Positions 35,846-46,003 of a stretch of 64,000 bases of DNA are shown in pieces (positions within the stretch are counted from its first letter, which is position 1; each line of letters starts with the position of its first letter). The position numbers and the translations under genes were made by a program. The stretch spans positions 310,001-374,000 of the forward strand of contig CAMYOK010000006.1 in the NCBI GenBank assembly GCA_947259995.1, written 5' to 3'. Source of the DNA: an uncultured Pseudomonadales bacterium (GTDB lineage Bacteria; Pseudomonadota; Gammaproteobacteria; Pseudomonadales; Pseudohongiellaceae). A model generated the notes under the pieces. It was not told where the DNA came from. It saw only the letters and a list, made by a program, of their open reading frames with translations, and ran no database searches.

Positions 35846-35956
35846 GACGCTCACCCTCTGCTAGACAAAAATCGGCAAGGTTTCGCCGGTTTTTGTTAAA
35901 AAATTTGCAATTAGTGAAGTGTTTGCAACTAGCTTGCCAACTCAGCAGGCAGGCTT

Positions 35957-36538
35957 TTACATTTCTCGGACGCGAGAACAGCGCCGACAGCGGTATACGT
36001 GATCGGTCCCCGTCAACACCATAATCTGTGGTGGCCAGGTACATTTACACAGCAGATAGCCCATTTTTTGCGCCATCTCGATTTCCATTAAGCGGTCTTT
36101 AACGTTGTCTGAGGCGCGTAGCTCTGGTTCGGGGCTGTGCACGACATTCGTTAATTTAGGCACCAACTTGACCGGCTTTTCTTTGCTAGGGGTAAGCGGA
36201 ATGGTCAGCTCTGCCTCTAGATCATCGGCCACTTCCTCAGTTTCGAGGGCACTGGCCTGCGCAGACACTTTACTTGGCGCCTGCTCGACGACTTCCTCAA
36301 GCGATAGCTCAGGGATCACAAGCTCTTTCGGGGCAGCCTTGCTTGGGCGAACCACATCGCTAGCACGGCGGGTTTCGTCACTGCTCAGCTCAATCGATTC
36401 AATATCAAGATTATAGTCGTTCGCGCGGCGCGCTTTGCGGGCTTTTGCATCTTCGCTGGCGTCATCGGGGTGCGCGGGAAACGGCTCATCATCCCAACCG
36501 GACTCTTCTAAAAATGCTTGTAGCTCACTCAAGTTCAT
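35957..36538 (-). CDS. Disordered protein with C-terminal zinc ribbon
   Basis: The 193-residue protein has an acidic, mostly disordered N-terminal part (Asp/Glu/Lys/Ala-rich) and a compact C-terminus with paired cysteines, LCKCTW and YRCRRC (about 163-190), likely binding one zinc. The pattern C-x-C...C-x-x-C resembles rubredoxin-like or ribbon domains. I do not recognise the family. Its ATG overlaps the stop of the Wzc-like gene by four bases (ATGA), so the two are co-translated and probably work together. Confidence 0.6.
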   Translation of the reverse strand: MNLSELQAFLEESGWDDEPFPAHPDDASEDAKARKARRANDYNLDIESIELSSDETRRASDVVRPSKAAPKELVIPELSLEEVVEQAPSKVSAQASALETEEVADDLEAELTIPLTPSKEKPVKLVPKLTNVVHSPEPELRASDNVKDRLMEIEMAQKMGYLLCKCTWPPQIMVLTGTDHVYRCRRCSRVREM

Positions 36539-38154
36539 TGTTTAAAACTCTTACTGATATCAGGGTCCAAGTCGTAGGGACGCACGCGATTCAAGATGAC
36601 GCGAGGTGTTGGAATATCATCGCCCTGCAAGCGTGACAGCTCCACAGAAATAGATTCGGCTTTACGCTCGCCAGCTTGCACTACATACAATACATCGCTG
36701 CACAAACGTGCCAACACTAGCGTATCACTCACCTCACGCAGCGCTGGTGCATCGATGATAATCGTATCAAACCTGCGCTCAAGCATTTCTAAAACCCGCG
36801 CGAAGCGCTTGCTCGAGAGCAGTTGCTCTGGGTTTGGTGGCAATACACCAGAGGGAATAGCGTAGATGTTTTTAGCTTGAATATGATGGACGCAATCGCG
36901 CATCTGCGCTGCCCCAGCAATCAAGTGCGAAAGCCCCGCTGCTCGTGCCGGCAAGCCCACGAAGGAAGTCTCGTTGCGCATATCGGCGTTGATCAACAAG
37001 ACTTTCTCAGATTTACCCATAGTAAAGGCAAGATTCATCGCGGTTGCGGAGACGCCCTCGCCCTCGTCTGTCGAGGTCAGCAGGACCACACGACCACGGG
37101 GAAATTGCTCTAGTGGATCATGCACCGGGCGCCCCATCTGTAAACGTGCCCGCAAGATCCCGACATAGTGTGCGTATTCGCGGTCCGTTAAGAACTGCGC
37201 CGGCTCGCTATGATTGAGTGCGGGAATAATGCCAACACAGCAATGCCCAAGCATGGATTCCACGTCTTGTTTAAATTCGACTCTATCGCGGCGCTGAAAG
37301 CGTAAAGTCAGCACGAAGGCTGGCACTGCAACGGCGCCTAAATAGCCAAACAGTATCCACCATGGCTCCATTTGCTCGATGGGCAAACGAGGCTTGTTTG
37401 CCTCTTTCATGATTTTTGCAGTGATCAGGTTCTGCAAGGATTCATCATAGCTTTGGATTAACTGCGCCATTAGAGTCGCCTCTAACGAGGGCTCTGGCTG
37501 AGATGCCCCCCTTTGACGAAGCTGTCTGCGCATATGCTCGACACTATTCTCTACCGCCACTGGCGGCATTAAGTCGGTTAATACCTCGGCGGCGAGTGCA
37601 TCGGGTACACGATCACCCACATCGTTAGTGCCAGGCAAAGGCGCCAAAGTGACGCTCTCTAACTTCGCGATAAGATGCTGGGCGGCGCGCTTGATTTGTT
37701 CTAATTCGGCGTTTTGGGTGTAATCGACATAGGCACGCGCGACGGCATTTGCGCCTAACTGCGCATCTATTGGGTCGGCGGCTTGAAATCGTATCGATAA
37801 TAGATAAGTTTGTGGAATGACTTCTACTTGCAGATTATAACGATAATCCCCTGCCACAGCCGCAGATGCGGCAATCTCTTTTTGCGTGTTCATTAACACG
37901 GCAATTTCGGTCCCATCGGGCGCTAGACCAATACCAGAGTTGCCCGCTTGCACCTCTAGCATTGCTTGTGACTCGAAGGTTGGGCTCGCGAAAAGTCCGT
38001 ACATCGCTATAACGAGCGCGACAGGCAAGCCGGCGAGCATTATGGCGCGTGAATGCGAGCGCAGTGGCCACCACCACTTTGGCTTTTGCTCAACACTTTG
38101 TAAACTACTCGCGTTTTCACCCACGCAATGAGCGCTCCACTTTATGACAGCCAC
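36535..38154 (-). CDS. Wzc-like chain-length/tyrosine-kinase protein with degenerate ATP site
   Basis: The 539-residue protein has a short N-terminal tail, a transmembrane segment (about 36-53, AIMLAGLPVALVIAMYGLFA), a periplasmic Wzz-type domain, a second transmembrane helix near 270-290 (WILFGYLGAVAVPAFVLTL) and a cytosolic CpsD/Wzc-like ATPase domain. The Walker A is TSTDEGEGVSATAMNLA: the catalytic Lys is Val368. The Walker A' has LLINADMR with Asn for Asp, while Walker B (IIIDAPAL) is kept. The C-terminus lacks a Tyr cluster. It is therefore probably not an active kinase. No polysaccharide gene is nearby. The GTG at 38154 has weak context; a GTG at 38124 is an alternative. Confidence 0.8.
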   Translation of the reverse strand: MAVIKWSAHCVGENASSLQSVEQKPKWWWPLRSHSRAIMLAGLPVALVIAMYGLFASPTFESQAMLEVQAGNSGIGLAPDGTEIAVLMNTQKEIAASAAVAGDYRYNLQVEVIPQTYLLSIRFQAADPIDAQLGANAVARAYVDYTQNAELEQIKRAAQHLIAKLESVTLAPLPGTNDVGDRVPDALAAEVLTDLMPPVAVENSVEHMRRQLRQRGASQPEPSLEATLMAQLIQSYDESLQNLITAKIMKEANKPRLPIEQMEPWWILFGYLGAVAVPAFVLTLRFQRRDRVEFKQDVESMLGHCCVGIIPALNHSEPAQFLTDREYAHYVGILRARLQMGRPVHDPLEQFPRGRVVLLTSTDEGEGVSATAMNLAFTMGKSEKVLLINADMRNETSFVGLPARAAGLSHLIAGAAQMRDCVHHIQAKNIYAIPSGVLPPNPEQLLSSKRFARVLEMLERRFDTIIIDAPALREVSDTLVLARLCSDVLYVVQAGERKAESISVELSRLQGDDIPTPRVILNRVRPYDLDPDISKSFKQ

Positions 38155-38346
38155 ATGACCGGTCGTGTTAAAGACGAATTAAGAATTATACAGCAAGCAA
38201 CTGGAATTATTGATAAAACACTAAGTTTATTTTAAACCAATTGTACTCAAGCCCAATAAGGGCTTTCTTGTTGTTAGTCTTCCATTCATGTTATATCGAC
38301 CGCTCTTCGCATTGCTTGAACAGTTTCTTTAGTATTGGAGCCTATT

Positions 38347-39438
38347 TTGCCGCAACCCGATCATTCGCTGTATTTGTCATTGCTTCGCGATGGAACTCCC
38401 CTGCTCGATGTCCGAGCTCCCATCGAATTCAACAAGGGCGCCTTCCCCGCCTCGTGCAATATCCCTCTACTCGAAGATAGCGAGCGCAGCGCGGTAGGCA
38501 CAGCCTATAAACGCTCGGGCCAAGAAGCGGCGATCGCGCTTGGCACACAACTGGTTTCTGGTGCCACCAAAGAGGCACGAATCCAAGCATGGCGCAGCTG
38601 GTTTGCGGCCCATCCGAATGCCTGGCTGTATTGTTTCCGTGGCGGGCTGCGCTCCAATACCGTACAGCAATGGCTAGCGCAAGCAGGGATTAACATTCCG
38701 TTAGTGCCGGGCGGCTACAAGGCCATGCGGCAATTCTTGATCGATACAATCGACCAGGCAAGCACGACTCACCCACTAGTGATGATCGCCGGACCAACCG
38801 GATCGGGGAAGACCCACCTCCTCAATGCCTTAGAGCGTTCATTAGATTTAGAGGGCTTCGCCCACCATCGGGGCTCGGCATTTGGCAGTCAGTTAGGCGG
38901 CCAACCCACGCAGATCAATTTTGAGAACGCGCTGGCCGTGCGCCTACTGGCATTGCAGAGGTTTGCCGGACAAAGTTTATTTATCGAGGATGAGAGCCAG
39001 GCTATTGGCTCCTTGTCTGTCCCCTTTCATTTGCATAGCGCTATGAAATTGGCGCCCATCGCCCTTATTGAGGAAGACACACAGTTTCGTACACAGACGA
39101 TTCTCAATGATTATATTCGCGACAATCTGCGGCAGTTTAAAGAAGCGGATCCAGAGCACGCCTTCGAGAATTTTTCCCAATATTTAAGTCACGCATTGGC
39201 TAAGATTCAAAGACGATTAGGGGGAGAACGCTACGAGCAAATTAAAGGCTTAATGGACTCGGCCCTAGCCGCTCAACAACGCGATGGCGACACGCAGGAA
39301 CATGCCCTGTGGATAGAGAGGCTGCTCACCGATTACTATGATCCGATGTACAGTTATCAATTGCGCAAACGCCGCGAGCGGGTCATCTTTCAAGGCGATT
39401 CCCAGGCCTTTTTAGCCTGGGCCGCCGAACATCGATAA
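38347..39438 (+). CDS. mnmH: tRNA 2-selenouridine synthase
   Basis: The 363-residue enzyme replaces sulfur by selenium on tRNA wobble 2-thiouridine via a geranylated intermediate. The N-terminal rhodanese domain has LLDVRAPIEFNKGAFP and the active-site Cys in YCFRGGLRSN (about residue 97); the P-loop domain has MIAGPTGSGKTHLLNAL. A TTG at 38347 is preferred as start because GGAG lies six bases before it; a TTG at 38335 is also in frame but has no ribosome site. The gene converges on hpt with only five bases between stops. Confidence 0.93.
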   Translation: MPQPDHSLYLSLLRDGTPLLDVRAPIEFNKGAFPASCNIPLLEDSERSAVGTAYKRSGQEAAIALGTQLVSGATKEARIQAWRSWFAAHPNAWLYCFRGGLRSNTVQQWLAQAGINIPLVPGGYKAMRQFLIDTIDQASTTHPLVMIAGPTGSGKTHLLNALERSLDLEGFAHHRGSAFGSQLGGQPTQINFENALAVRLLALQRFAGQSLFIEDESQAIGSLSVPFHLHSAMKLAPIALIEEDTQFRTQTILNDYIRDNLRQFKEADPEHAFENFSQYLSHALAKIQRRLGGERYEQIKGLMDSALAAQQRDGDTQEHALWIERLLTDYYDPMYSYQLRKRRERVIFQGDSQAFLAWAAEHR

Positions 39439-39443
39439 GGCTT

Positions 39444-39992
39444 TTAAGTCCCCGCGACAGCGAAGATTCCTGGGGCATTACGCAGATAGCCCTTGTAGTC
39501 CATGCCATAGCCGAAAAGATAGCGGTCCGGCGCATCGAGCCCAGTAAAGTCGGCGCGCCCTAGGCCCTTGTGGCGCCGGTCATGATTTTTATCGATGAGC
39601 ACCGCGTTATAAACACGATTTGCGCCCTGTTGTTGGCAGTACTCGTTGATCTTTACCAAGGTATCGCCTTCATCGAGAATATCATCGACGATCAACACCG
39701 TGCGCCCTGCAAGACTTGTCGATGGCTCAACTTTCCATTGCAGCTGCCCACCACTGAGTTTTTCTCGGTAGCGACTCGCATGCAGGTAATCGACTTGCAG
39801 CGCAAAGTCCAACTGTGTCAATAACTCCCCAGCCACCACCAAAGCGCCGTTCATGACAGAGATGAAGACTGGATTGCTATCGGCAAGCTCCGTCGTGATC
39901 TCCTTGGCTAAGCGCGAGATCGCCACGCGCACTTGCTCTTGGCTGAACAAGCAATCGGCATGTTTCATTACGTCACGTACTTCATCCAGCAT
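39444..39992 (-). CDS. hpt: Hypoxanthine-guanine phosphoribosyltransferase
   Basis: The 182-residue purine-salvage enzyme has the PRPP loop LIVDDILDEGDTL and the catalytic Asp region, with the base-binding end FTGLDAPDRYLFGYGMDYKGYLRN. It converts hypoxanthine or guanine plus PRPP to IMP or GMP. GGAG precedes the ATG. It overlaps nagZ by 11 bases and is co-oriented, as seen in Pseudomonas. Confidence 0.92.
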   Translation of the reverse strand: MLDEVRDVMKHADCLFSQEQVRVAISRLAKEITTELADSNPVFISVMNGALVVAGELLTQLDFALQVDYLHASRYREKLSGGQLQWKVEPSTSLAGRTVLIVDDILDEGDTLVKINEYCQQQGANRVYNAVLIDKNHDRRHKGLGRADFTGLDAPDRYLFGYGMDYKGYLRNAPGIFAVAGT

Positions 39993-41052
39993 GGTTATCT
40001 CCTAACATCGCATCGACCACGGCCTTGGATTGCGCCCAACGGTCTGAGGCAAATAGCATTTCGCGTTCCCAGCGATTGCGTGCAAGCATCCGTCCAATCC
40101 GGGGGTTCGCAGGCTGCTCTAAGGCCTCTAGGTGCGATTTGGCGGCTAAAGCGAGCTCTGGGTCATTGCAGACCAACACCATGTCACACCCAGCCTGTAA
40201 AGCGGCATCGACACGCTCTTCGATAGTTCCGGCTGCAGCGGCCCCCGCCATCGCCAAATCATCACTGAAAATGACGCCATCGAACTGCAATTGTTCGCGC
40301 AGGACTTCTTGCAGCCAAAAAGTGGAAAAACCAGCGCAATGGGAGTCGACCTGCGAATAGATAACGTGGGCAGGCATCACCGCATCCAAATTGGCCTTGC
40401 TCAACTCAAAAGCGGCTAAGTCAAAGGCTTGGATCTGTGCAAAACTGCGGGTATCGATAGGCAGGTCCGTATGGCTATCGGCGGCGACGCTGCCATGCCC
40501 AGGGAAATGTTTTCCTGTCGTTGCCATCCCCGCCTCGTGCATGCCTTCCATGAAGGCGTTGGCCAGCTCGGACACTTGTTGCGGCGAATTTCCGAAGGCG
40601 CGATCCCCGATCACTTCGCTCAACTCTGTGTTGATATCCAACACTGGCGCAAAACTCATATCAATGCCCGCACTCAACACTTCCGCGGCCATCAACCACC
40701 CTACACTCTTGGCGTTATAACAAGCCTGCGTGGCGTCTTGCTCCCATAGCTTGGCGAAAGCGTGCATTGGTGGCAGGCGCGTGTAAGCCTCGCGCAGCCG
40801 TTGCACTCGGCCGCCTTCTTGGTCCACGGCAATCAAGAGATTAGGGTTACAGGACTTTATGTCATCGCATAAGGCGCGCAGCTGTTGGGGGTTGGCATAA
40901 TTGCGCGCAAATAGAATCACGCCACCGACCACTGGGCTGCCGAGCACCTCGCGTTCGGCGGCCGCCAGAGTTGTGCCAAGGACATCCAACATCAACACCC
41001 CTAATGCGGGGGAAGTGTGCGTATCAGTTTGCTCCGAGCCAGGCTTGTTCAT
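39982..41052 (-). CDS. nagZ: Beta-N-acetylhexosaminidase
   Basis: The 356-residue glycoside hydrolase family 3 enzyme removes GlcNAc from 1,6-anhydromuropeptides in cell-wall recycling. The GH3 signature KHFPGHGSVAADSHTDLP with the catalytic His/Asp region is intact, and VIFSDDLAMAG carries the nucleophile Asp. The ATG at 41052 is chosen because the upstream extension to 41163 has no family similarity and would enter the lexA promoter region. Confidence 0.95.
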   Translation of the reverse strand: MNKPGSEQTDTHTSPALGVLMLDVLGTTLAAAEREVLGSPVVGGVILFARNYANPQQLRALCDDIKSCNPNLLIAVDQEGGRVQRLREAYTRLPPMHAFAKLWEQDATQACYNAKSVGWLMAAEVLSAGIDMSFAPVLDINTELSEVIGDRAFGNSPQQVSELANAFMEGMHEAGMATTGKHFPGHGSVAADSHTDLPIDTRSFAQIQAFDLAAFELSKANLDAVMPAHVIYSQVDSHCAGFSTFWLQEVLREQLQFDGVIFSDDLAMAGAAAAGTIEERVDAALQAGCDMVLVCNDPELALAAKSHLEALEQPANPRIGRMLARNRWEREMLFASDRWAQSKAVVDAMLGDNHAG

Positions 41053-41173
41053 GTCGATGCGGCCTCCAGGGCCAACGCGCAATGTGGTGGGGTCGAAACC
41101 CGCACAATGAAAATGGGGGCGAATTATCACAAATTCGATGAAAGCGAGTAAAGCACTTGTCATTACGTAATGA

Positions 41174-41189
41174 CTGTATATACTTACAG
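41174..41189 (+). promoter_or_regulatory. LexA (SOS) box upstream of lexA
   Basis: CTGTATATACTTACAG matches the CTGT-N8-ACAG gammaproteobacterial SOS box, 31 bp before the lexA ATG. It fits LexA autorepression. The nagZ start lies about 120 bp away on the other strand, so the box could also influence nagZ. Confidence 0.9.
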
Positions 41190-41219
41190 CTACTTATTTT
41201 CAATGAAGGCGGTGATTGC

Positions 41220-41828
41220 ATGATCAAACTCACACCTCGTCAAGCCGAAATTCTTGCGTTTATCAAAGACTATCAGCAGGAAACCGGTTTCCCTCCGACG
41301 CGCTCCGAGATCGCCAAGAAAATGGGCTTCAAATCTCCCAATGCGGCTGAAGAACACCTGCGCGCACTCGAGCGCAAACAAGCCATCGAGATGGTGCCCG
41401 GCACTTCACGCGGGATTCGCCTGCCTACCCCCGAGCATGTTGGTCTGCCCATAGTCGGGCAAGTGGCCGCCGGCGAACCAATCTTAGCAGTCGAGAGCAT
41501 CGATGATTACTGCGATATTCCCCCCAGCTTCTTCAAACCTTCAGCCGACTTTCTGCTGACCGTCAAAGGCAACAGCATGATTAATATCGGCATTAACGAT
41601 GGTGACCTATTGGCGGTGCATAAAACCAATACCGCGGTAGATGGCGATATTGTGGTGGCACGCATTGATGAAGATGTGACCGTCAAACGGCTCTTACGCG
41701 GTGGCAGCAAACATCAACTGCAGCTGATTGCTGAGAACGACGACTTTGCTCCGATCGAGGTCGATTTGCGCGAACAGAGTTTCGCAATCGAAGGGATTAG
41801 TGTTGGCGTGATTCGCCGAAGTATCTGA
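41220..41828 (+). CDS. lexA: SOS-response repressor and autoprotease LexA
   Basis: The 202-residue repressor has a winged helix-turn-helix domain (about 1-70: [39 protein letters not shown]), the Ala-Gly cleavage site (QVAAGEPI, near residue 85), the catalytic Ser in [10 protein letters not shown] and catalytic Lys in VTVKRLL. Cleaved when stimulated by RecA-ssDNA. The length equals E. coli LexA. The start is fixed by GAAGGCGG upstream and by the family N-terminus; upstream in-frame codons overlap the operator. Confidence 0.97.
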   Translation: MIKLTPRQAEILAFIKDYQQETGFPPTRSEIAKKMGFKSPNAAEEHLRALERKQAIEMVPGTSRGIRLPTPEHVGLPIVGQVAAGEPILAVESIDDYCDIPPSFFKPSADFLLTVKGNSMINIGINDGDLLAVHKTNTAVDGDIVVARIDEDVTVKRLLRGGSKHQLQLIAENDDFAPIEVDLREQSFAIEGISVGVIRRSI

Positions 41829-41830
41829 TA

Positions 41831-41865
41831 TTCGGTGCAGAGCAGCTATGCTGCTCTGCACCGAA
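41831..41865. terminator. 16-bp perfect hairpin between lexA and topA
   Basis: TTCGGTGCAGAGCAGC pairs perfectly with its complement around a 3-base loop (TAT). It lies between the convergent lexA and topA stops. There is no T tract after it on either strand, so if it terminates transcription it does so by an unusual route; it may instead be a 3' stabiliser. Confidence 0.6.
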
Positions 41866-41893
41866 CTCTCACTAAACTGCCATTGGGCAGATC

Positions 41894-44521
41894 TTATTTA
41901 CTGTCGACAATCCACTTGCCGCCCTTATAGAACGCCTTCCAACCCGTCGCTTTGCCATCCTCTTCGGTCAAGACATATTGCTCGGCCGTTTTCCGACTAT
42001 AGCGAACAACCGTTGGGTTGCCATCGCCATCTTGTACTGGCGCACTCATTAAGAAGTGATACTTAGGGTCGATCTCGTCCTTGTGTGGCAATAACTCAGA
42101 CACCAGAGGCGCACGCGTCTCCCGGTTTTTGGGAAATTTACTCGCCGCCAAAAACAAACCAGCGGCTCCGTCACGAAGCACGTAAGTATCGTCTACTTTG
42201 ACACACTGCAATTCGGGCATTGGCACAGGCGTCATTTTGGGAGGCGCCGCTTGGCCGCTACGCAGCAACTTACGGGTGTTCTTACACTCTTCGTTTGTAC
42301 AGCCGAAATACTTGCCGAAACGGCCAGACTTAAGCTGCATGTCAGAGCTGCATTTATCACATTCAATCACAGGGCCTTCGTAACCACGAATCTTGAAACT
42401 GCCCTCTTCGACTTCATAGCCGGAACAGTCCGGGTTGTTGCCACAGATGTGGAGCTTGCGCTTCTCGTCGATCAAATAGCTATCCATCGCCGAGTTACAA
42501 ATCTTACAGCGCTTACGATGGCGCAATAGGACGTTCTCGGCCGCTTCGGCCTCTTCGGCGTCATCGGTGCTTATTGCCTCTTCCCCAGGGGTAAGGTTGA
42601 TGGTCGATTTGCAACGCTCTTTGGGAGGCAGTGAATAACCTGAACACCCAAGGAACACGCCTGTTGAGGCAGTTCTGATCTGCATCGGGCGGCTACACTT
42701 AGGACACTCGATATCGGTATCCGTCGGGTTATTCGCGCGCATACCAATGGCACTATCTTCGGAGGCATCGGCCAGCTGGGAGCTAAAGCCTTTATAGAAC
42801 GTATCGAGTACTTTCTTCCACTCTAGGCGACCCAAGGCGACGCCGTCCAAGTTATCTTCCATCTTGGCGGTGAAATCATAGTCCATGAGGTCGGAGAAAC
42901 TCTCACTCAAGCGCTCGGCAACGATGTCGCCCATTTTCTGGGCATAGAAACGACGGTTCTCGACTTTCACATAACCACGTTCTTGAATTGTCGAGATAAT
43001 CGCGGCATAGGTAGATGGCCGCCCTATTCCCCGTTTTTCTAGCTCTTTCACAAGGCTCGCCTCGGTATAACGCGCCGATGGCTTGGTGAAGTGCTGGGAC
43101 GGATCCAGTTTGTCCAATGCTAGGCGCTCGCCCACTTCAACACTTGGCAATACCACATCTTCTTCTTTGCTAGGCAGCACGCGCATATAGCCGTCGAATT
43201 TCATGATGCGACCTTTCGTGCGTAAGTCGAAATCGCCCGCCTTCACGGTAATCGAGCTGCTCAGATATTGTGCTGGCGGCATCTGACAAGCCACGAAATG
43301 CTGCCAAATTAGCGCATACAAACGCTCCGCATCGCGCTCCATTTTATCTAAGTTGGTCGCCGATAAATTTACATCGGTCGGGCGTATCGCTTCGTGCGCC
43401 TCTTGGGCACCTTCGCGCGCGCTATAACGCAGCGGATTTTCTGGCAGATACTCTTTGCCGAACTGGCTCCCAATATAATCACGGCACATAGCAAGTGCAT
43501 CGTCGCTCAGATGCGTCGAGTCGGTTCTCATATAGGTGATATAACCGGCTTCATAGAGCCGTTGCGCCATGGTCATGGTCTTTTTCACGCCGAAACCAAG
43601 ACGGGTGCTTGCCGCCTGTTGTAGGGTCGAGGTAATCAACGGGGCTTTCGGCTTTGAAGAAGTAGGCTTGTCTTCGCGTTTAGCGACTTCATAGTCGGCT
43701 TCTTGCAAGGCTGCCAACGCTTCGTCGGCCCCTTTCTTGTTAGTCGGACGGAAATTTTCGCCACGCAATTTCGAGACTTGGAATCGCAGGGCCGCTTTTT
43801 TCGCCGTGTTGAGATTGGCGTAGATTTCCCAATACTCTTCTGGAATAAAGGCACGGATCTCGCGCTCACGCTCGACGATCAACTTCACTGCCACCGATTG
43901 CACTCGGCCAGCAGAGAGGCCGCGCGCTACCTTCGCCCAAAGCAGCGGTGACACCATGAAGCCCACAACGCGGTCGAGAAAACGACGCGCTTGCTGAGCT
44001 TGCACATATTTCATGTCCAAGTCGCCGGGTTTTGAGAAGGCCTCGTTGATGGCTTTCTTGGTAATTTCGTTGAATACGACGCGCTTATAGCGGCTCTCAT
44101 CGCCACCAATGGCTTCTTTCAAATGCCACGCGATGGCTTCCCCTTCGCGGTCAAGGTCGGTCGCGAGATAGATAGTGTCAGCATCTTTGGCGAGTTTGCG
44201 CAGGTCCGAGACTACTTTCTCCTTGCCTGGCAGAATTTCGTATTTGGCTTTCCAGCCATGTTCTGGGTCGACCCCCATGCGCGCGATCAACTGCTCTTTC
44301 GCTTTCGCTTTTTTGTGCAGAACTTTGTCTTCTGGACTGAGCTTACGCGTGATCGCAGCGGCCTTGGCACGCTCTTTCGGATCGACAGTCTGACCGTTAC
44401 CACTAGTAGGTAAATCTCGGATGTGTCCAACGCTCGATTTAACGACAAATTCTTTGCCGAGGTATTTATTTATGGTTTTCGCTTTGGCGGGCGACTCGAC
44501 TATCACCAACGATTTACTCAT
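41894..44521 (-). CDS. topA: DNA topoisomerase I
   Basis: The 875-residue type IA enzyme relaxes negative supercoils. The TOPRIM domain ([20 protein letters not shown]), the active-site Tyr in [12 protein letters not shown] (about residue 330) and three C-terminal zinc ribbons (CPKCSRPMQ...[15 protein letters not shown]...[16 protein letters not shown]...GCTNEEC) are present, followed by a further C-terminal repeat region. It converges with lexA. Confidence 0.96.
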   Translation of the reverse strand: MSKSLVIVESPAKAKTINKYLGKEFVVKSSVGHIRDLPTSGNGQTVDPKERAKAAAITRKLSPEDKVLHKKAKAKEQLIARMGVDPEHGWKAKYEILPGKEKVVSDLRKLAKDADTIYLATDLDREGEAIAWHLKEAIGGDESRYKRVVFNEITKKAINEAFSKPGDLDMKYVQAQQARRFLDRVVGFMVSPLLWAKVARGLSAGRVQSVAVKLIVEREREIRAFIPEEYWEIYANLNTAKKAALRFQVSKLRGENFRPTNKKGADEALAALQEADYEVAKREDKPTSSKPKAPLITSTLQQAASTRLGFGVKKTMTMAQRLYEAGYITYMRTDSTHLSDDALAMCRDYIGSQFGKEYLPENPLRYSAREGAQEAHEAIRPTDVNLSATNLDKMERDAERLYALIWQHFVACQMPPAQYLSSSITVKAGDFDLRTKGRIMKFDGYMRVLPSKEEDVVLPSVEVGERLALDKLDPSQHFTKPSARYTEASLVKELEKRGIGRPSTYAAIISTIQERGYVKVENRRFYAQKMGDIVAERLSESFSDLMDYDFTAKMEDNLDGVALGRLEWKKVLDTFYKGFSSQLADASEDSAIGMRANNPTDTDIECPKCSRPMQIRTASTGVFLGCSGYSLPPKERCKSTINLTPGEEAISTDDAEEAEAAENVLLRHRKRCKICNSAMDSYLIDEKRKLHICGNNPDCSGYEVEEGSFKIRGYEGPVIECDKCSSDMQLKSGRFGKYFGCTNEECKNTRKLLRSGQAAPPKMTPVPMPELQCVKVDDTYVLRDGAAGLFLAASKFPKNRETRAPLVSELLPHKDEIDPKYHFLMSAPVQDGDGNPTVVRYSRKTAEQYVLTEEDGKATGWKAFYKGGKWIVDSK

Positions 44522-44778
44522 TGTTTTGAACGGTTCCTGATACAGCTGCGGGTCGTAGAAACCTCAAATATCGAGCCTTTGCTCAATACTGGAGGCGAAA
44601 GAAGCGGACATATATAAGGGCTCAAAGAGCGAGGGTCAAGCGTTTGTTTGTTTTAATGTGACGAAACTTGGCACAAACAAGGGCTTAAAAATTCAACAGA
44701 TGGGGATTATGGATGCTACTTACTGCGCGGGGAAAGATTGCGCGCCACAGGCAGTGGCGCGGGTCTCTCAAGTTCTAA

Positions 44779-45828
44779 TCAATCGATTTTGACTGTGTAA
44801 GTCCAGCCATTGTCATCGGCTAATTCGCCGCGTTGAATGCCGACCAATAAATCGTAAACTTTTTGCATCACAGGGCCAACTGACTCACCATTATCGTGGA
44901 AAGCATGCCATTGCCCATCGACCCAGATCTTACCAACGGGTGACAGAACAGCGGCAGTGCCACAGGCAGCGACCTCTTCGAAATCTGCAATCTCTTTGCG
45001 CAGATCAACCGGGCGATCCTCGATAACCCGATCCAAATGCTGTTCGGCAAGCGTCATGATCGAGCGACGCGTCACGCTTGGTAGAATCGCATTCGATTTA
45101 GGCGTCACAAAGCGCCCTCCTTTCATCGCGATAATGATGTTGGCCGATCCTGCTTCATCTATATAGGTGCGTTTTGCAGAATCTAGGTAAAGGGCTTCAT
45201 TGGCGCCAAGATCATGCGCGGTTTTAGTCGCTAACAAGCCACCGGCATAGTTCGCCCCTACTTTATAGGCACCTGTGCCTGCAGGGGCTGCACGGTCATA
45301 CTCCGAGACCGCAAGCGAGATAATCGCCAGCCCCGCGCTCTTATAATATGGCCCTACAGGAGAGACGAACACGCGGAACTCAAATGCATTCGCTGTGCGC
45401 AGCCCTAAGTTTTCACCCACACCGATCAGCATCGGACGAATATAGAGGGATGCCCCCGAACCATAGGGAGGAATCCAAGCGTAGTTCGCCCGCACCGCTT
45501 CTTCTACGCCACGAATGAATAACTCGTACGGCACCTGCGGCATCATCAATCGCCCTGCAGCTTGATTCATGCGCTCACTATTGAGATCTGGACGGAACAA
45601 TAGTACGCGACCATCTGGTGCCGTCTGTGCCTTCATGCCCTCAAAGCATTGTTGGGCATAATGCAGAGCTGGAGCGCCCTCATGCACCGAGATCATTGGG
45701 GAGTCCAATAGCTCGCCTTGCGACCAGACACCATCACGGTAGGTCGCACTGAAACGCGAATCCGTTTGCCGATACTTAAACCCTAGATCAGCCCAATCGA
45801 GATCTTTTTTTGCTTTAGTTGTTGCCAC
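44779..45828 (-). CDS. ilvE: Branched-chain amino-acid aminotransferase
   Basis: The 349-residue PLP enzyme transfers amino groups to the keto-acids of leucine, isoleucine and valine. The PLP-Lys motif is GTGAYKVGANYA (Lys near residue 196), and HYAQQCFEGMKA with the later YIDEAGSANIII and ILPSVTRRSIM fit class IV aminotransferases of the longer BCAT type. About 250 bases of non-coding sequence separate it from topA. Confidence 0.93.
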   Translation of the reverse strand: MATTKAKKDLDWADLGFKYRQTDSRFSATYRDGVWSQGELLDSPMISVHEGAPALHYAQQCFEGMKAQTAPDGRVLLFRPDLNSERMNQAAGRLMMPQVPYELFIRGVEEAVRANYAWIPPYGSGASLYIRPMLIGVGENLGLRTANAFEFRVFVSPVGPYYKSAGLAIISLAVSEYDRAAPAGTGAYKVGANYAGGLLATKTAHDLGANEALYLDSAKRTYIDEAGSANIIIAMKGGRFVTPKSNAILPSVTRRSIMTLAEQHLDRVIEDRPVDLRKEIADFEEVAACGTAAVLSPVGKIWVDGQWHAFHDNGESVGPVMQKVYDLLVGIQRGELADDNGWTYTVKID

Positions 45829-46003
45829 TTAAATTACCTATACAGAGCCTTAATGTCGTTTTTATCCACTGTTCAATGCGAATTCCATTGGCCGCGTATT
45901 ATGGGCGAACTCCTCTCGGAGGTCTATGGGCGTTACATTGTGTAAAATTGCGCGAAAGCAATAGCTAAACTCGCTGACTGCGCTACAATACCTCACTTAG
46001 ATT

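Noticed and set aside
41053..41163. N-terminal extension of nagZ
   Set aside because: The added residues do not fit the family N-terminus and would cover the lexA promoter area.
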